19,610 bases of DNA, taken from assembly GCA_025965775.1 (NCBI GenBank), contig JAOPWG010000511.1, positions 1 to 19,610 on the forward strand, in the 5' to 3' direction. The DNA comes from Modestobacter sp. Lineage in GTDB: Bacteria > Actinomycetota > Actinomycetes > Mycobacteriales > Geodermatophilaceae. This document shows positions 1-7,644 of the stretch, one piece after another. How positions within the stretch are numbered: position 1 is the first letter of the stretch; every line of letters starts with the position of its first letter. Below the pieces are notes generated by a model. The model saw nothing but the letters and a program-made list of their open reading frames with translations, did not search any database and was not told where the DNA came from. The translations under genes and the position numbers were made by a program.

Positions 1-1
1 G

Positions 2-82
2 TGCGGGAGGGGGGAGTCGAACCCCCACGCCCGAAGGCACCAGATCCTAAGTCTGGCGTGGCTGCCGTTACACCACTCCCGC
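2..82 (-). tRNA. tRNA-Leu (anticodon UAG)
   Basis: Read on the minus strand, the 7-bp acceptor stem GCGGGAG pairs with CTCCCGC, followed by discriminator A at position 2. The anticodon stem CCAGA/TCTGG encloses the loop CTTAGGA, giving anticodon TAG (UAG), which reads leucine CUA codons. A long variable arm built on GCC-TTC-GGGC marks it as a class II tRNA, and the T arm contains GGTTCGACTCC. Total length is about 81 nt, normal for tRNA-Leu. The window stops one base beyond the discriminator, so it cannot be seen whether CCA is encoded. Transcription runs out of the window to the left. Confidence 0.95.
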
Positions 83-148
83 GTGGCCGCCGAGTCTAGG
101 AGGACGGCCGATCCGACCGGCGGGGCGTCGATCTGGCAGGCTGTCGCC

Positions 149-433
149 GTGCCGCGCAGCCCCGAGCAGATCCAGCAGGAGATCGACGCCGCCCGCGAGT
201 CGCTCGCGGCCACCTTGGACGAGCTGTCCTACCGGGGGAGCCCCAAGCGGCTGACCGCCCAGGGCAAGGCCGCTGCCCTGGCCTTCCTGCAGAGCCCGCC
301 CGGGATCGCCCTGGTCAGCGCCGTCGGCCTGACCATCACCTTCGTGGTGGCCAAGCGCACCTTCGGGGTGGCCAAGCGGATCAAGCACCGCAACGACCCG
401 CCGCCGCTGCTGCGCGGTGCCCGTCGTCGCTGA
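149..433 (+). CDS. DUF3618 family small membrane protein
   Basis: This 94-residue protein opens with PRSPEQIQQEIDAARESLAA and continues with TLDELSYRGSPKRLT, the signature of the actinobacterial DUF3618 family. One hydrophobic segment (roughly residues 50-70, GIALVSAVGLTITFVVAKR) predicts a single membrane span, followed by a basic tail rich in Lys and Arg. The biochemical role of the family is unknown to me. The frame is open back to a GTG at 83, directly after the tRNA gene, but the conserved N-terminus begins at the GTG at 149, so I chose that. The upstream 66 nt probably contain the promoters for this gene and for the divergent tRNA. No operon partner is obvious; the next gene starts 98 nt downstream. 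Confidence 0.8.
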   Translation: MPRSPEQIQQEIDAARESLAATLDELSYRGSPKRLTAQGKAAALAFLQSPPGIALVSAVGLTITFVVAKRTFGVAKRIKHRNDPPPLLRGARRR

Positions 434-531
434 GTCGGCGACCCCGCGCGACGCGGAGGACGTCGCCGAGGTCGTTCTCGAGCACCTCCGCCCCGGCCCG
501 GCCCGCTGAGCCGGCAGCGCACACTCGAGCC

Positions 532-1029
532 GTGTCCACCCCCCGCCCCGACCCGGTCGGCCCCGGCCAGGAGTCCGTCTGGGACTACCCGCGTCCCCCC
601 TCCGCGGAGGTGACCGGGCGCCGCATCGAGGTGGTGCTGGGCGGCCGCGTGGTCGCCGGCACCGACCGCGCGGTGCGGGTCTGCGAGACCAGCCACCCGC
701 CGGTCTACTACGTCCCCGTGGACGACGTCGTCCACGGGGTGCTGGAGCGCGCCGAGGGTGCCTCGTGGTGCGAGTGGAAGGGGACGGCGACCTACTGGGA
801 CGCCGTCGTGGACGGCGAACGCCATCCCGGCGTCGGCTGGTCCTACGAAGACCCCACCGCCGGCTACGAGCACCTGCGCGGCGCCGTGGCCTTCTACCCC
901 AGCCGGGTCGAGGCGGCCACCGGCGACGGGGAACCGGTGCGGGCCCAGGCGGGCGACTTCTACGGCGGCTGGATCACCGCCGAGGTGGTGGGCCCCTTCA
1001 AGGGAGAACCCGGCACCCGCGGCTGGTGA
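532..1029 (+). CDS. DUF427 domain-containing protein
   Basis: The 165-residue product is a typical DUF427 protein. It carries ESVWDYPRPP near the N-terminus (residues 14-23), then a beta-rich core with VYYVPVDDV, SWCEWKGTATYW around residues 77-88, and the C-terminal FYGGWIT followed by VGPFKGEPGTRGW. These small proteins are common in actinobacteria and fungi, often encoded alone, and have no firmly assigned reaction. The GTG start at 532 is consistent with the family N-terminus; no strong ribosome-binding site is seen, so a leaderless message is possible. Its TGA stop (1027-1029) touches the csoR operator, so it sits immediately upstream of the copper operon but probably belongs to a separate transcript. 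No signal peptide or membrane span is visible. Confidence 0.85.
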   Translation: MSTPRPDPVGPGQESVWDYPRPPSAEVTGRRIEVVLGGRVVAGTDRAVRVCETSHPPVYYVPVDDVVHGVLERAEGASWCEWKGTATYWDAVVDGERHPGVGWSYEDPTAGYEHLRGAVAFYPSRVEAATGDGEPVRAQAGDFYGGWITAEVVGPFKGEPGTRGW

Positions 1030-1059
1030 CCCCTACCCCGTAGGGGTATCATTTGCAGC
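1024..1059 (+). promoter_or_regulatory. CsoR operator and candidate leaderless csoR promoter
   Basis: A perfect 7+7 palindrome ACCCCTA-(5 nt)-TAGGGGT spans 1029-1047, with a nested TACCCC-GTA-GGGGTA at 1034-1048. GC-rich palindromes with a TA-flanked C run and G run are the known operator type of CsoR copper sensors. A -10-like TATCAT lies at 1047-1052, with a weak -35-like TGGTGA at 1024-1029 (17-nt spacer). The predicted transcription start falls on or next to the A of the csoR ATG at 1060, and no Shine-Dalgarno sequence is present. The operator fills the spacer between the two promoter boxes, the expected position for copper-relieved repression. The promoter boxes are inference. Confidence 0.75.
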
Positions 1060-1353
1060 ATGACGGGCTACGCCGGCAACAAGGACCAGGTCCTCGCGCG
1101 CCTCAAGCGGATCGAGGGTCAGGTGCGCGGCATCGCGCGGATGGTCGAGGACGACACCTACTGCATCGACGTCCTCACCCAGGTCTCCGCGGCGACCAAG
1201 GCGCTGCAGGCGGTCGCACTCGGTCTGCTGGACGACCACCTGGGTCACTGCGTGCGCGACGCCGTCGCCAGCAGCGCCGAGGACGACGGCGCGGCGGCCG
1301 CGGCCAAGATCGCCGAGGCCTCCGCGGCCATCGCGCGGCTCGTCCGCTCCTGA
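1060..1353 (+). CDS. csoR: CsoR-type copper-sensing transcriptional repressor
   Basis: This 97-residue all-helical protein belongs to the CsoR/RcnR (DUF156) family. Its N-terminal helix has RLKRIEGQVRGIARM (residues 14-28), typical of the DNA-contacting region. The Cu(I)-binding triad is present as Cys35 (in TYCIDVL), His60 and Cys64 (in DDHLGHC), matching the C-H-C ligand set of the copper sensors rather than the nickel/cobalt RcnR pattern. Apo-protein represses the operon and Cu(I) binding releases DNA. It heads an operon with copZ 26 nt downstream and copA after that. A palindromic operator lies directly before its ATG, which implies autoregulation. The start is fixed by the operator position and the conserved N-terminus. 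Confidence 0.93.
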   Translation: MTGYAGNKDQVLARLKRIEGQVRGIARMVEDDTYCIDVLTQVSAATKALQAVALGLLDDHLGHCVRDAVASSAEDDGAAAAAKIAEASAAIARLVRS

Positions 1354-1379
1354 TCCGACCGAACTGAAGAGGAACTCCC

Positions 1380-1586
1380 GTGCAGACCCAGACCTACGTC
1401 GTCACCGGCATGACCTGCCAGCACTGCGTCGCCTCCGTCACCGAGGAGGTCGGTGAGCTGGCCGGCGTCAGCTCCGTCGAGGTCGACCTGGACTCCGGCC
1501 GCCTGCGGGTCGCCGGGCAGGACGTGACCGTCGAGCAGGTCCAGGCCGCGGTCACCGAGGCCGGCTACTCCGCCGAGCCGGCATGA
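1380..1586 (+). CDS. copZ: Copper chaperone CopZ-like (heavy-metal-associated domain)
   Basis: The 68-residue protein is a single heavy-metal-associated domain with the metal-binding loop GMTCQHC (Cys13, Cys16) and the expected beta-alpha-beta-beta-alpha-beta pattern ending in AVTEAGYSAEPA. Such proteins carry Cu(I) in the cytoplasm and pass it to the P-type ATPase or to CsoR. A GTG start at 1380 is supported by a good Shine-Dalgarno sequence (AGAGGA, 1368-1373) 6 nt upstream. The stop overlaps the copA start by 4 nt (ATGA), so the two are translationally coupled, consistent with chaperone and pump being made together under CsoR control. Confidence 0.92.
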   Translation: MQTQTYVVTGMTCQHCVASVTEEVGELAGVSSVEVDLDSGRLRVAGQDVTVEQVQAAVTEAGYSAEPA

Positions 1587-3829
1587 GCGCGGGGCCGCAG
1601 ACGCCCGCGTCCGCGGCCGGCGGGCCGACCGCGCTGGACGAGGTCCGCCTCGACATCACCGGCATGACCTGCGCCAGCTGCGCGAACCGGATCGAGCGCA
1701 AGCTGAACAAGCTCGAGGGCGTGCAGGCCAGCGTCAACTACGCCACCGAAGCGGCCACGGTCCGGTTCGACCCGGCCCGCGTGGACACCGACCGGCTGCT
1801 GGCGACGGTGTCGGCCGCCGGGTACTCGGCCGCGCTGCCGGTGCCGTCGGCCGCCGACGAGCCGGCGGTGGGCGCCGACCCCGACGCGGGCCTGCGCCAG
1901 CGGCTGCTGATCAGCGCTGCGCTCGCGCTGCCGGTGGTCGTGCTGTCCATGGTCCCGGCGCTGCAGTTCGAGAACTGGCAGTGGCTGGCGCTCACGCTGG
2001 CCAGCCCGGTCGCGGTCTGGGGGGCCTGGCCCTTCCACCGCGCCGCCGCGGTCAACGCCCGGCACGGCGCCAGCACCATGGACACCCTGGTCTCGCTCGG
2101 CATCGCCGCGGCCTACCTCTGGTCGCTGTGGGCGCTGTTCCTCGGCGACGCCGGCATGCCCGGGATGCGGATGTCCTTCTCGCTGCTGGCCGAGCAGGGG
2201 TCCGGGCACGACGAGATGTACCTCGAGACCGCCGCCGCGGTGACCGTCTTCCTGCTGGCCGGCCGGTACGCCGAGGCGCGGGCCAGGCGGCGCTCCGGCG
2301 CGGCCCTGGAGGCGCTGCTGGCGCTGGGCGCCAAGGACGCCACCGTGCTGCACGACGGCCGCGAGGTACCGGTGCCGATCGACCAGTTGCGGGTCGGCGA
2401 CCAGTTCGTCGTCCGGCCGGGTGAGAAGGTCGCCACCGACGGGGTGGTCGTCAGCGGCCGGTCCGCCGTCGACCTCTCGATGCTCACCGGGGAGAGCGTG
2501 CCGGTCGAGGTCGCCGCCGGCGACCGGGTCACCGGTGCCACCGTCAATGTCGGCGGACGGCTCGTGGTCGCCGCCGACCGGGTCGGCAGCGAGACGACGC
2601 TGGCCCAGCTCGGCCGGCTGGTCACCCAGGCGCAGAGCGGCAAGGCGCCGGTGCAGCGGCTGGCCGACCGGTTGTCGGCGGTCTTCGTGCCGGTCGTCCT
2701 GGTCGTCGCCGCGGCCACCCTGGCCGGTTGGCTGCTGGCCACCGGCGACGCGACCGCGGCCTTCACCGCGGCGGTCGCCGTCCTGGTCATCGCCTGCCCC
2801 TGCGCGCTGGGCCTGGCCACCCCGACCGCGCTGCTGGTAGGGACCGGACGCGGCGCCCAGCTCGGCGTGCTGATCAAGGGCCCGGAGGTGCTGGAGAGCA
2901 CCCGGGCCGTCGACACCATCCTGCTCGACAAGACCGGCACCGTGACCACCGGCGCCATGTCGCTGCTGGAGGTCGCCGGCCACCCGGACACCCTGCGGCT
3001 GGCCGCCGCGGTCGAGGCCGGGTCCGAGCACCCGATCGCCCGCGCCGTCGCCGCCGCCGCCGGCACGCCGCCGGCCCCGGTCGCCGACTTCGCCAGCCGA
3101 CCCGGTCAGGGCGTCAGCGGGCGGGTGGACGGCCGCGACGTGGTGGTCGGCTCCCACGACGGACTGCCGCCGGTGTCCGCCGAACTCGCCGCGGTCGTCG
3201 AGGCCGCCGAGGCCGCCGGCCGCACCGCGGTGCAGGTCGCGTGGGACGGCGAGGTGCGCGGCGTCCTCGTCGTCGCCGACACCGTCAAGCCGACCAGTGC
3301 CGCGGCGATCCGGCGACTGCGCGGGCTGGGGCTGGCCCCGGTGATGGTGACCGGTGACAACCCGGGAGCGGCCGCAGCGGTCGCCCGCGAGGTCGGGCTG
3401 GACCCCGACCGCGGTGAGGTCGTCGCGGGGGTGCTGCCCGCCGGCAAGGTGGAGGTCGTGGCCCGGCTGCAGGCGGAGGGTCGGGTGGTGGCCATGGTGG
3501 GGGACGGCGTGAACGACGCCCCCGCGCTGGCCCGCGCCGACCTCGGCCTGGCGATGGGCTCGGGCACCGACGTGGCGATCGAGGCCGGCGACCTGACCCT
3601 GGTGCGCGCCGACCTGGATGCCGCCGTCGACGCCATCCGGCTCTCCCGGCGCACCCTCGCGGTCATCAAGGGCAACCTGTTCTGGGCGTTCGCCTACAAC
3701 GTCGCCCTGGTGCCGCTGGCGGCCCTGGGCTTCCTGAACCCGCTGCTGGCCGGGCTGGCGATGGCGGCGTCCTCGGTGCTGGTGGTCACCAACAGCCTGC
3801 GGCTGCGGCGGTTCCAGCCCGTCCGCTGA
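1583..3829 (+). CDS. copA: Cu(I)-exporting P-type ATPase CopA
   Basis: This 748-residue P1B-type ATPase has one N-terminal metal-binding domain (GMTCASC, Cys30/Cys33), membrane helices from about residue 110, the actuator TGES motif in MLTGESVP, the transport-site CPC motif at residues 405-407 (ACPCALGLATP), the phosphorylated Asp449 in DKTGT, the SEHPIARA motif of the nucleotide domain and the hinge GDGVNDAPA at 640-648. The last two helices carry FAYN and MAASS, which together with CPC define the Cu(I) (P1B-1) subgroup. It pumps Cu(I) out of the cytoplasm. It is the last gene of the csoR-copZ-copA operon and starts at an ATG overlapping the copZ stop. It converges on the next gene 22 nt away. 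The gene looks intact and of normal length. Confidence 0.95.
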   Translation: MSAGPQTPASAAGGPTALDEVRLDITGMTCASCANRIERKLNKLEGVQASVNYATEAATVRFDPARVDTDRLLATVSAAGYSAALPVPSAADEPAVGADPDAGLRQRLLISAALALPVVVLSMVPALQFENWQWLALTLASPVAVWGAWPFHRAAAVNARHGASTMDTLVSLGIAAAYLWSLWALFLGDAGMPGMRMSFSLLAEQGSGHDEMYLETAAAVTVFLLAGRYAEARARRRSGAALEALLALGAKDATVLHDGREVPVPIDQLRVGDQFVVRPGEKVATDGVVVSGRSAVDLSMLTGESVPVEVAAGDRVTGATVNVGGRLVVAADRVGSETTLAQLGRLVTQAQSGKAPVQRLADRLSAVFVPVVLVVAAATLAGWLLATGDATAAFTAAVAVLVIACPCALGLATPTALLVGTGRGAQLGVLIKGPEVLESTRAVDTILLDKTGTVTTGAMSLLEVAGHPDTLRLAAAVEAGSEHPIARAVAAAAGTPPAPVADFASRPGQGVSGRVDGRDVVVGSHDGLPPVSAELAAVVEAAEAAGRTAVQVAWDGEVRGVLVVADTVKPTSAAAIRRLRGLGLAPVMVTGDNPGAAAAVAREVGLDPDRGEVVAGVLPAGKVEVVARLQAEGRVVAMVGDGVNDAPALARADLGLAMGSGTDVAIEAGDLTLVRADLDAAVDAIRLSRRTLAVIKGNLFWAFAYNVALVPLAALGFLNPLLAGLAMAASSVLVVTNSLRLRRFQPVR

Positions 3830-3851
3830 GCGGGGGCCGGGAGCGGCGCGA

Positions 3852-4496
3852 TCAGTCCGCGACGGTGCAGCTGTGCTGCACCAGCGGGAGGACGACGTCG
3901 GCCAGCACCTCGTCGGCGTAGGCGTCGTCCACCGGCTGGTCGCTGAACAACCAGCGTTGCAGGATCGGGGAGGAGGCGGTGGAGGCGACCGCCGTGCCCG
4001 CCAACCCGGCGCGGACCTCGCCCCGCTTCTCGGCCTGCGCCCAGACCGTCCGGAAGGAGTCGCTCCAGCGGCCCATCGGCCCGTTCTCGAACGCGGCGCG
4101 CAGCTCCGGCTCGTGGGGGAGCGCGGACAGCAGTGAGAGCGTGGCGGCGCCCAGCGGGCCGTTCACCGTGGCGACCAGCCCGTGCAACAGGATGCGCAGG
4201 TCCTCCTCCAGCGACCCGGTGTCCGGCGCGGTGTCCGGGTCGGCCTGCAGCGACCTGACCGCGTCGGCCACCAGGTCGGACTTGGTGCGCCACCGGCGGT
4301 AGATCGTCGCCTTGCCCACCCCGGCCGCGGCGGCCACCGCATCCATCGTCAGCCCGGCGTAGCCGGCCTCGGCGAGCACCGTCAGGATGGCCGCGCGGAT
4401 CGCGCCGTCCCGGCTGGGGTCGCGCGGGCGACCGCCGCGTCCGGCCGCCGCGCCGCCGCTGGTCGGAGGGGACGGCACGCGGCACATCGTAGTCAC
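3852..4496 (-). CDS. TetR/AcrR family transcriptional regulator
   Basis: The 214-residue protein has a TetR helix-turn-helix at about residues 28-75: AAILTVLAEAGYAGLTMDAV, then GVGKATIYRRWRTKSDLVAD. This is followed by a helical ligand-binding domain ending in VLPLVQHSC. The N-terminal residues are low-complexity Gly/Ala/Arg. I place the start at the GTG at 4496 because AGGAAGAAG lies about 6 nt upstream on the minus strand; an ATG three codons later (4487) is an alternative. It is divergent from the EAL gene with a 96-nt spacer, so it could regulate itself, that gene, or both. I see no clear operator palindrome there. It runs tail-to-tail with copA but is unlikely to belong to the copper module. 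The ligand is unknown. Confidence 0.85.
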   Translation of the reverse strand: MTTMCRVPSPPTSGGAAAGRGGRPRDPSRDGAIRAAILTVLAEAGYAGLTMDAVAAAAGVGKATIYRRWRTKSDLVADAVRSLQADPDTAPDTGSLEEDLRILLHGLVATVNGPLGAATLSLLSALPHEPELRAAFENGPMGRWSDSFRTVWAQAEKRGEVRAGLAGTAVASTASSPILQRWLFSDQPVDDAYADEVLADVVLPLVQHSCTVAD

Positions 4497-4592
4497 AGCG
4501 ATCTTCTTCCTGGTCAGGCGCCGGGCAGGCCGGTCACCCCGCCCTCCGCGCGCCTGAGCGCAGCCGGCCGGGACGTCGGTCATCCTGCTGCG

Positions 4593-5675
4593 GTGATCGG
4601 TCCCGCCGACGTCGTCCGGCCCTCCTGGGGGACCCCGGAGCGCGCCACCCGGCTGCTGCTGGCCAGCACGCTGGAGCACGTCCTGCCGACCATCGCCCGG
4701 ATCGCCGGCACCCTCGGCCTGGACGTCTACCCGGACCCGGGGCTGCTCGAGGTCGTCGACCCCGAGGCCGACGGCCGCCGGTTGCAGCGTTTGCTGCAGC
4801 GGCTGGCCCGGGAGCTGACCGAGGCCGAGGCCGAGGCGGTGCGGGTGGCGGCCGACCCGCCCGAGGACGCGGTCGCGCTGGCGACCCGGCTGCTCACCGC
4901 CCCCTCGCTGGCCGTCGAGCTGGCCCGCCGCGGCGTGACCGTGGAGATCGGGGTCCTCGCCGACGCCGAGCTCTGGCCCGTGTACCAGCCGATCGTCTCG
5001 CTGGACGACGGCGCCGTCGTCGCCCACGAGGCGCTGCTGCGCGGCCGGGTCGACGGGCGTGAGGTCGGTGGCGGTGACCTGTTCTTCCTGGCCGAGTCGG
5101 CCGGCTGGCTGCCCCGGCTGGACCGCATCGCCCGGGAGGCGGCGATCCGTGGGGCCGCCGGCTGGCTGGGCGGGGCGGACCTCTACGTCAACAGCAACCC
5201 GTCGGCGATCTACCGCCCGCAGGTCTGTCTGGCCGGGACCGAACGCGCCGTGCACGACAGCGGGCTGTCCCCGGCCCAGCTGGTCTTCGAGGTCGTCGAG
5301 TCCCACGCCATCACCGACCGGGGGCACCTGCTGTCGGTCCTGGAGCACCACCGGTCGCTGGGCTGGCGGGTCGCGCTGGACGACGTCGGAGCCGACTGGT
5401 CGAGCCTGGCGCTGGTGTCCGCCGTCCGGCCCGACGTGGTGAAGCTGGACAAGGAGCTCGTCGCGCGGCTCACCGACGCCGGTCCCCGGGCGGTCGCCCG
5501 GTCGGTGATCAGCCTGGCCCACGAGCTGGGCGCGGTCGTCGTCGCGGAGGGCGTGGAGTCCGAGCCGGTCGCCGAGCAGGTGCGCGAGCTGGGCGCCGAC
5601 CTCGGTCAGGGATGGTGGTTCGGCCGGCCGGTGCACCCCGAACCCGAGGTCGAGCAGGAGCTCACCGTCGCCTGA
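4593..5675 (+). CDS. EAL-domain protein, probable cyclic-di-GMP phosphodiesterase
   Basis: The 360-residue protein has a C-terminal EAL domain (about residues 125-350). The metal and substrate residues look complete: Glu146 in HEALLRG, Asn in YVNSNPS, Glu in LVFEVVES, Asp263-Asp264 in LDDVGADWSSL, Lys284 in VVKLDKELV, Glu319 in VAEGVES, and the closing DLGQGWWFGRP. This argues for active hydrolysis of c-di-GMP to pGpG rather than a degenerate receptor. The first ~120 residues are mostly helical (ELTEAEAEAVRVAADPPEDA) and I recognise no PAS, GAF, GGDEF or membrane segment, so the input signal is unknown. The start is the GTG at 4593; the frame is open far upstream but that part is antisense to the TetR gene. 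It converges on the phosphatase gene with 3 nt between stops. Confidence 0.85.
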   Translation: MIGPADVVRPSWGTPERATRLLLASTLEHVLPTIARIAGTLGLDVYPDPGLLEVVDPEADGRRLQRLLQRLARELTEAEAEAVRVAADPPEDAVALATRLLTAPSLAVELARRGVTVEIGVLADAELWPVYQPIVSLDDGAVVAHEALLRGRVDGREVGGGDLFFLAESAGWLPRLDRIAREAAIRGAAGWLGGADLYVNSNPSAIYRPQVCLAGTERAVHDSGLSPAQLVFEVVESHAITDRGHLLSVLEHHRSLGWRVALDDVGADWSSLALVSAVRPDVVKLDKELVARLTDAGPRAVARSVISLAHELGAVVVAEGVESEPVAEQVRELGADLGQGWWFGRPVHPEPEVEQELTVA

Positions 5676-5678
5676 CGA

Positions 5679-6278
5679 TCACGGGCAGCCGATGTTCCAG
5701 CCGGTCAGCGCCGGCCACTCGTGCTCGTGACCGAGCGTCCCGTAGCGGCCGGTGGCCAGCGGGAACAGTGCGCCGGTCTCGGGGCCAAGCTTCAGCCAGC
5801 GCGCGGTGAGGATGCGCAGCACGTGCCCGTGCGCGACGAGGACGACGTCGCCGTCGGCCAGCAGCGGCCGTGCCCGGTCCAGCACCCGGTCGACCCGTTG
5901 CGCCACCTGCGCGAGCGTCTCCCCCGGGGTGTCGCCGGGCACGGTCCCGTCGGACCACAGCGACCACGAGTAGCCGACCTGGTCGCTGATCTCCGGGGTC
6001 GTCAGCCCCTCGTAGCCGCCGTAGTCGACCTCGACGAGGTCCGGGGCGACCTCGGTGTGCACCTTCCCGTCGAAGAGGCCGGCCAGCTCCGCGGTCCGGC
6101 GGGCCCGGATCAGCGGGCTGACGAAGGCGTGGGTGACCTGTCGCTGGGCGAGGACCTGCCGCAGCGCCCGGGCGTCGTCCTCACCGCCGGGCAGCAGGGG
6201 GAGGTCGGTGACGCCGGTGTGCTGCCCGCTCACGCTCCACTCGGTCTGTCCGTGCCGGACGACCACCAGCTCACCCAT
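5679..6278 (-). CDS. Histidine phosphatase superfamily protein (phosphoglycerate mutase-like)
   Basis: The 199-residue protein begins ELVVVRHGQTEWS, the RHG motif with the phospho-accepting His9, and has the downstream features of the branch: SPLIRARRTAEL (Arg that binds phosphate), a GET motif (PGDTPGETL, acid/base Glu) and the second catalytic His in VLVAHGHVLR. It is therefore expected to be an active cytosolic phosphatase of the cofactor-independent-looking, small-substrate class; the substrate cannot be told from sequence. Its ATG at 6278 lies inside the end of the MFS gene (8-nt overlap), so the two are translationally coupled. The stop is 3 nt from that of the convergent EAL gene. Confidence 0.9.
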   Translation of the reverse strand: MGELVVVRHGQTEWSVSGQHTGVTDLPLLPGGEDDARALRQVLAQRQVTHAFVSPLIRARRTAELAGLFDGKVHTEVAPDLVEVDYGGYEGLTTPEISDQVGYSWSLWSDGTVPGDTPGETLAQVAQRVDRVLDRARPLLADGDVVLVAHGHVLRILTARWLKLGPETGALFPLATGRYGTLGHEHEWPALTGWNIGCP

Positions 6279-7578
6279 GCGAACCCCTTCCCGACGGGAC
6301 CACGGCCGGCCCCTCCACGTCTGCCGGCCCGGCCGCCGGCCGGCCCCCGGCAGCCGGGGTGCCGGCGACCGCCATCACCGCCACTGCCCCGAGGATGACC
6401 AGCAACGGCGCGGTCCAACCGCCCGAGGCGTCGTGCAGCGCGCCGATCACCAGGGGGCCGGTGGCCGCGACGGTGTAGCCGCCGCCCTGCACCATGGCCG
6501 ACATCCGCCGGTTCTCGGTGAGGTCCCGGGACCGGCGGACGATCGCGATGAAGATGATCGTGATGCCGCCGCCCTGTGCGGCGCCGGCCAACGAGCACCA
6601 CAACGGCCACAGGGACGGGGCGAACAGCAGCCCGAGCGGCAGCGTGGCCCACAGGCCGGTCACGGCCAGCAGCACCAGCGAGGGACGGCCCCACCAGGCG
6701 ACCAGCGCCGGGACGGCGAAGGCGCCGACGATCGCCAGCAGCTGGAACAGCGACGAGCTGACGCCGGCCGCCGACCGGGACAACCCCTGCTCGTCGGCGA
6801 GCAGGCTGGGCAGCCACGCGGTGATCCCGTAGTAGCTGAACGCCTGCCCGGTGAAGGCGATCAGCAGTCCCCAGGCCACCGGACGCCGCCACGGCGGACC
6901 GGCCGGAGCGGCCGCGGGCGGGGGCGGGGCGACGTCGCCGGCCTCCTCGGCGGCCGCCGCGGCTGCCTCGGTGCGGGCCACGTGCCGGCGCAGCGCCGCG
7001 GTCCACACGACGCCGGCGACGGCGACCAGCAGGCCCCAGCCGGCCAGCGCCGCCCGCCAGCCGATCAGGTCGGCCAGCGGTGCGGTCAGCGCCGAGGTCA
7101 CCGTGGAGCCCAGGTTCAGCGCCGCGGTGTAGGCGGCCATGACCACGTTGGTGGCGCCGGGGAAGTCCCGGCCGATCACCACCGGGACGACGACGTTGCC
7201 CACGGTGATGCCCAGCCCGATGACAACGGTGCCGGCGATCGCCGTCGCCGGGCTGCCGGTCGACCGCAGCAGCGTGCCCAGCAGCACGCCCCCCATCGAG
7301 ACGAGGACCGCGCGGTGCACGCCGGTGCGGGCGATGAGCAGGGAGGCGAGCGGTGCTGCCAGACCGAAGCACAGCACCGGGATGCTCGTGAGCAGCCCGA
7401 TCGTGCCGGCGCCGACGGCGAGGTCGCGCCGCAGGTCGTCGACCACCGGGGCGATCGCCACCAGCGGACCGCGCAGGTTCAGCGCCACGAGCAGCACGCC
7501 GACCAGCAGCAGCGCCGGGATCGCGGCCCTTGCGGGCGTCGATGCTGTCGTGGGAGCTCGCCGTCCGGACCGTTGCAC
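6271..7578 (-). CDS. MFS transporter of the CynX/NimT (cyanate/nitroimidazole) type
   Basis: This integral membrane protein of about 435 residues has twelve predicted helices. The first region has LLVGVLLVALNLRGPLVAI and then VVDDLRRDLAVGAGTIGLLTSIPVLCFG, which is characteristic of the CynX/NimT branch of the major facilitator superfamily. A central cytoplasmic loop rich in Ala, Glu and Pro (EAAAAAAEEAGDVAPPPPAA) separates the two six-helix halves. The substrate of this branch is rarely known; cyanate uptake and drug efflux have both been proposed. I chose the GTG at 7578, preceded by GGAGGAAGG 7 nt upstream, over an in-frame GTG at 7614 that has no ribosome-binding site. It is the first gene of a two-gene unit with the phosphatase and is divergent from the aldo/keto reductase across about 190 nt. 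Confidence 0.88.
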   Translation of the reverse strand: MQRSGRRAPTTASTPARAAIPALLLVGVLLVALNLRGPLVAIAPVVDDLRRDLAVGAGTIGLLTSIPVLCFGLAAPLASLLIARTGVHRAVLVSMGGVLLGTLLRSTGSPATAIAGTVVIGLGITVGNVVVPVVIGRDFPGATNVVMAAYTAALNLGSTVTSALTAPLADLIGWRAALAGWGLLVAVAGVVWTAALRRHVARTEAAAAAAEEAGDVAPPPPAAAPAGPPWRRPVAWGLLIAFTGQAFSYYGITAWLPSLLADEQGLSRSAAGVSSSLFQLLAIVGAFAVPALVAWWGRPSLVLLAVTGLWATLPLGLLFAPSLWPLWCSLAGAAQGGGITIIFIAIVRRSRDLTENRRMSAMVQGGGYTVAATGPLVIGALHDASGGWTAPLLVILGAVAVMAVAGTPAAGGRPAAGPADVEGPAVVPSGRGSHG

Positions 7579-7610
7579 GCGGTCACCTTCCTCCAGTGTC
7601 GGCCGCGACT

Positions 7611-7644
7611 CCACGTCGGCACGGCGGCCGCTGACGCGACGTGG
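7611..7644. repeat. 8-bp inverted repeat in a divergent promoter region
   Basis: CCACGTCG at 7611-7618 is repeated inverted as CGACGTGG at 7637-7644, with centres 26 bp apart. It lies between the MFS start (7578, minus) and the aldo/keto reductase start (7771, plus). It could be a paired regulator site, but no regulator gene is adjacent and an 8-bp GC-rich repeat can occur by chance. Confidence 0.35.

Noticed and set aside
417..509. A 30-codon GTG frame overlapping the end of the DUF3618 gene
   Set aside because: No ribosome-binding site, no recognisable motif and a length expected by chance at this GC content.
661..674. ACCG-ACCGCG-CGGT, similar to the PaaR-like half sites
   Set aside because: It lies inside the DUF427 coding sequence, lacks the flanking TA bases and GGTC core of the two operators, and is a likely chance match.
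1565..3157. A 530-codon open frame on the minus strand opposite copA
   Set aside because: The plus strand encodes an unmistakable P-type ATPase. The opposite frame is low-complexity Gly/Arg/His/Gln text, the usual antisense artefact of GC-rich coding DNA.
3830..3851. Possible bidirectional terminator between copA and the TetR gene
   Set aside because: The 22-nt gap holds only a GC-rich stretch with no convincing stem-loop.
4497..5636. Upstream extension of the minus-strand TetR frame to give a 594-residue protein
   Set aside because: The extra part is antisense to the EAL gene and unlike any TetR N-terminus. The GTG at 4496 has a good ribosome-binding site and leads straight into the HTH.
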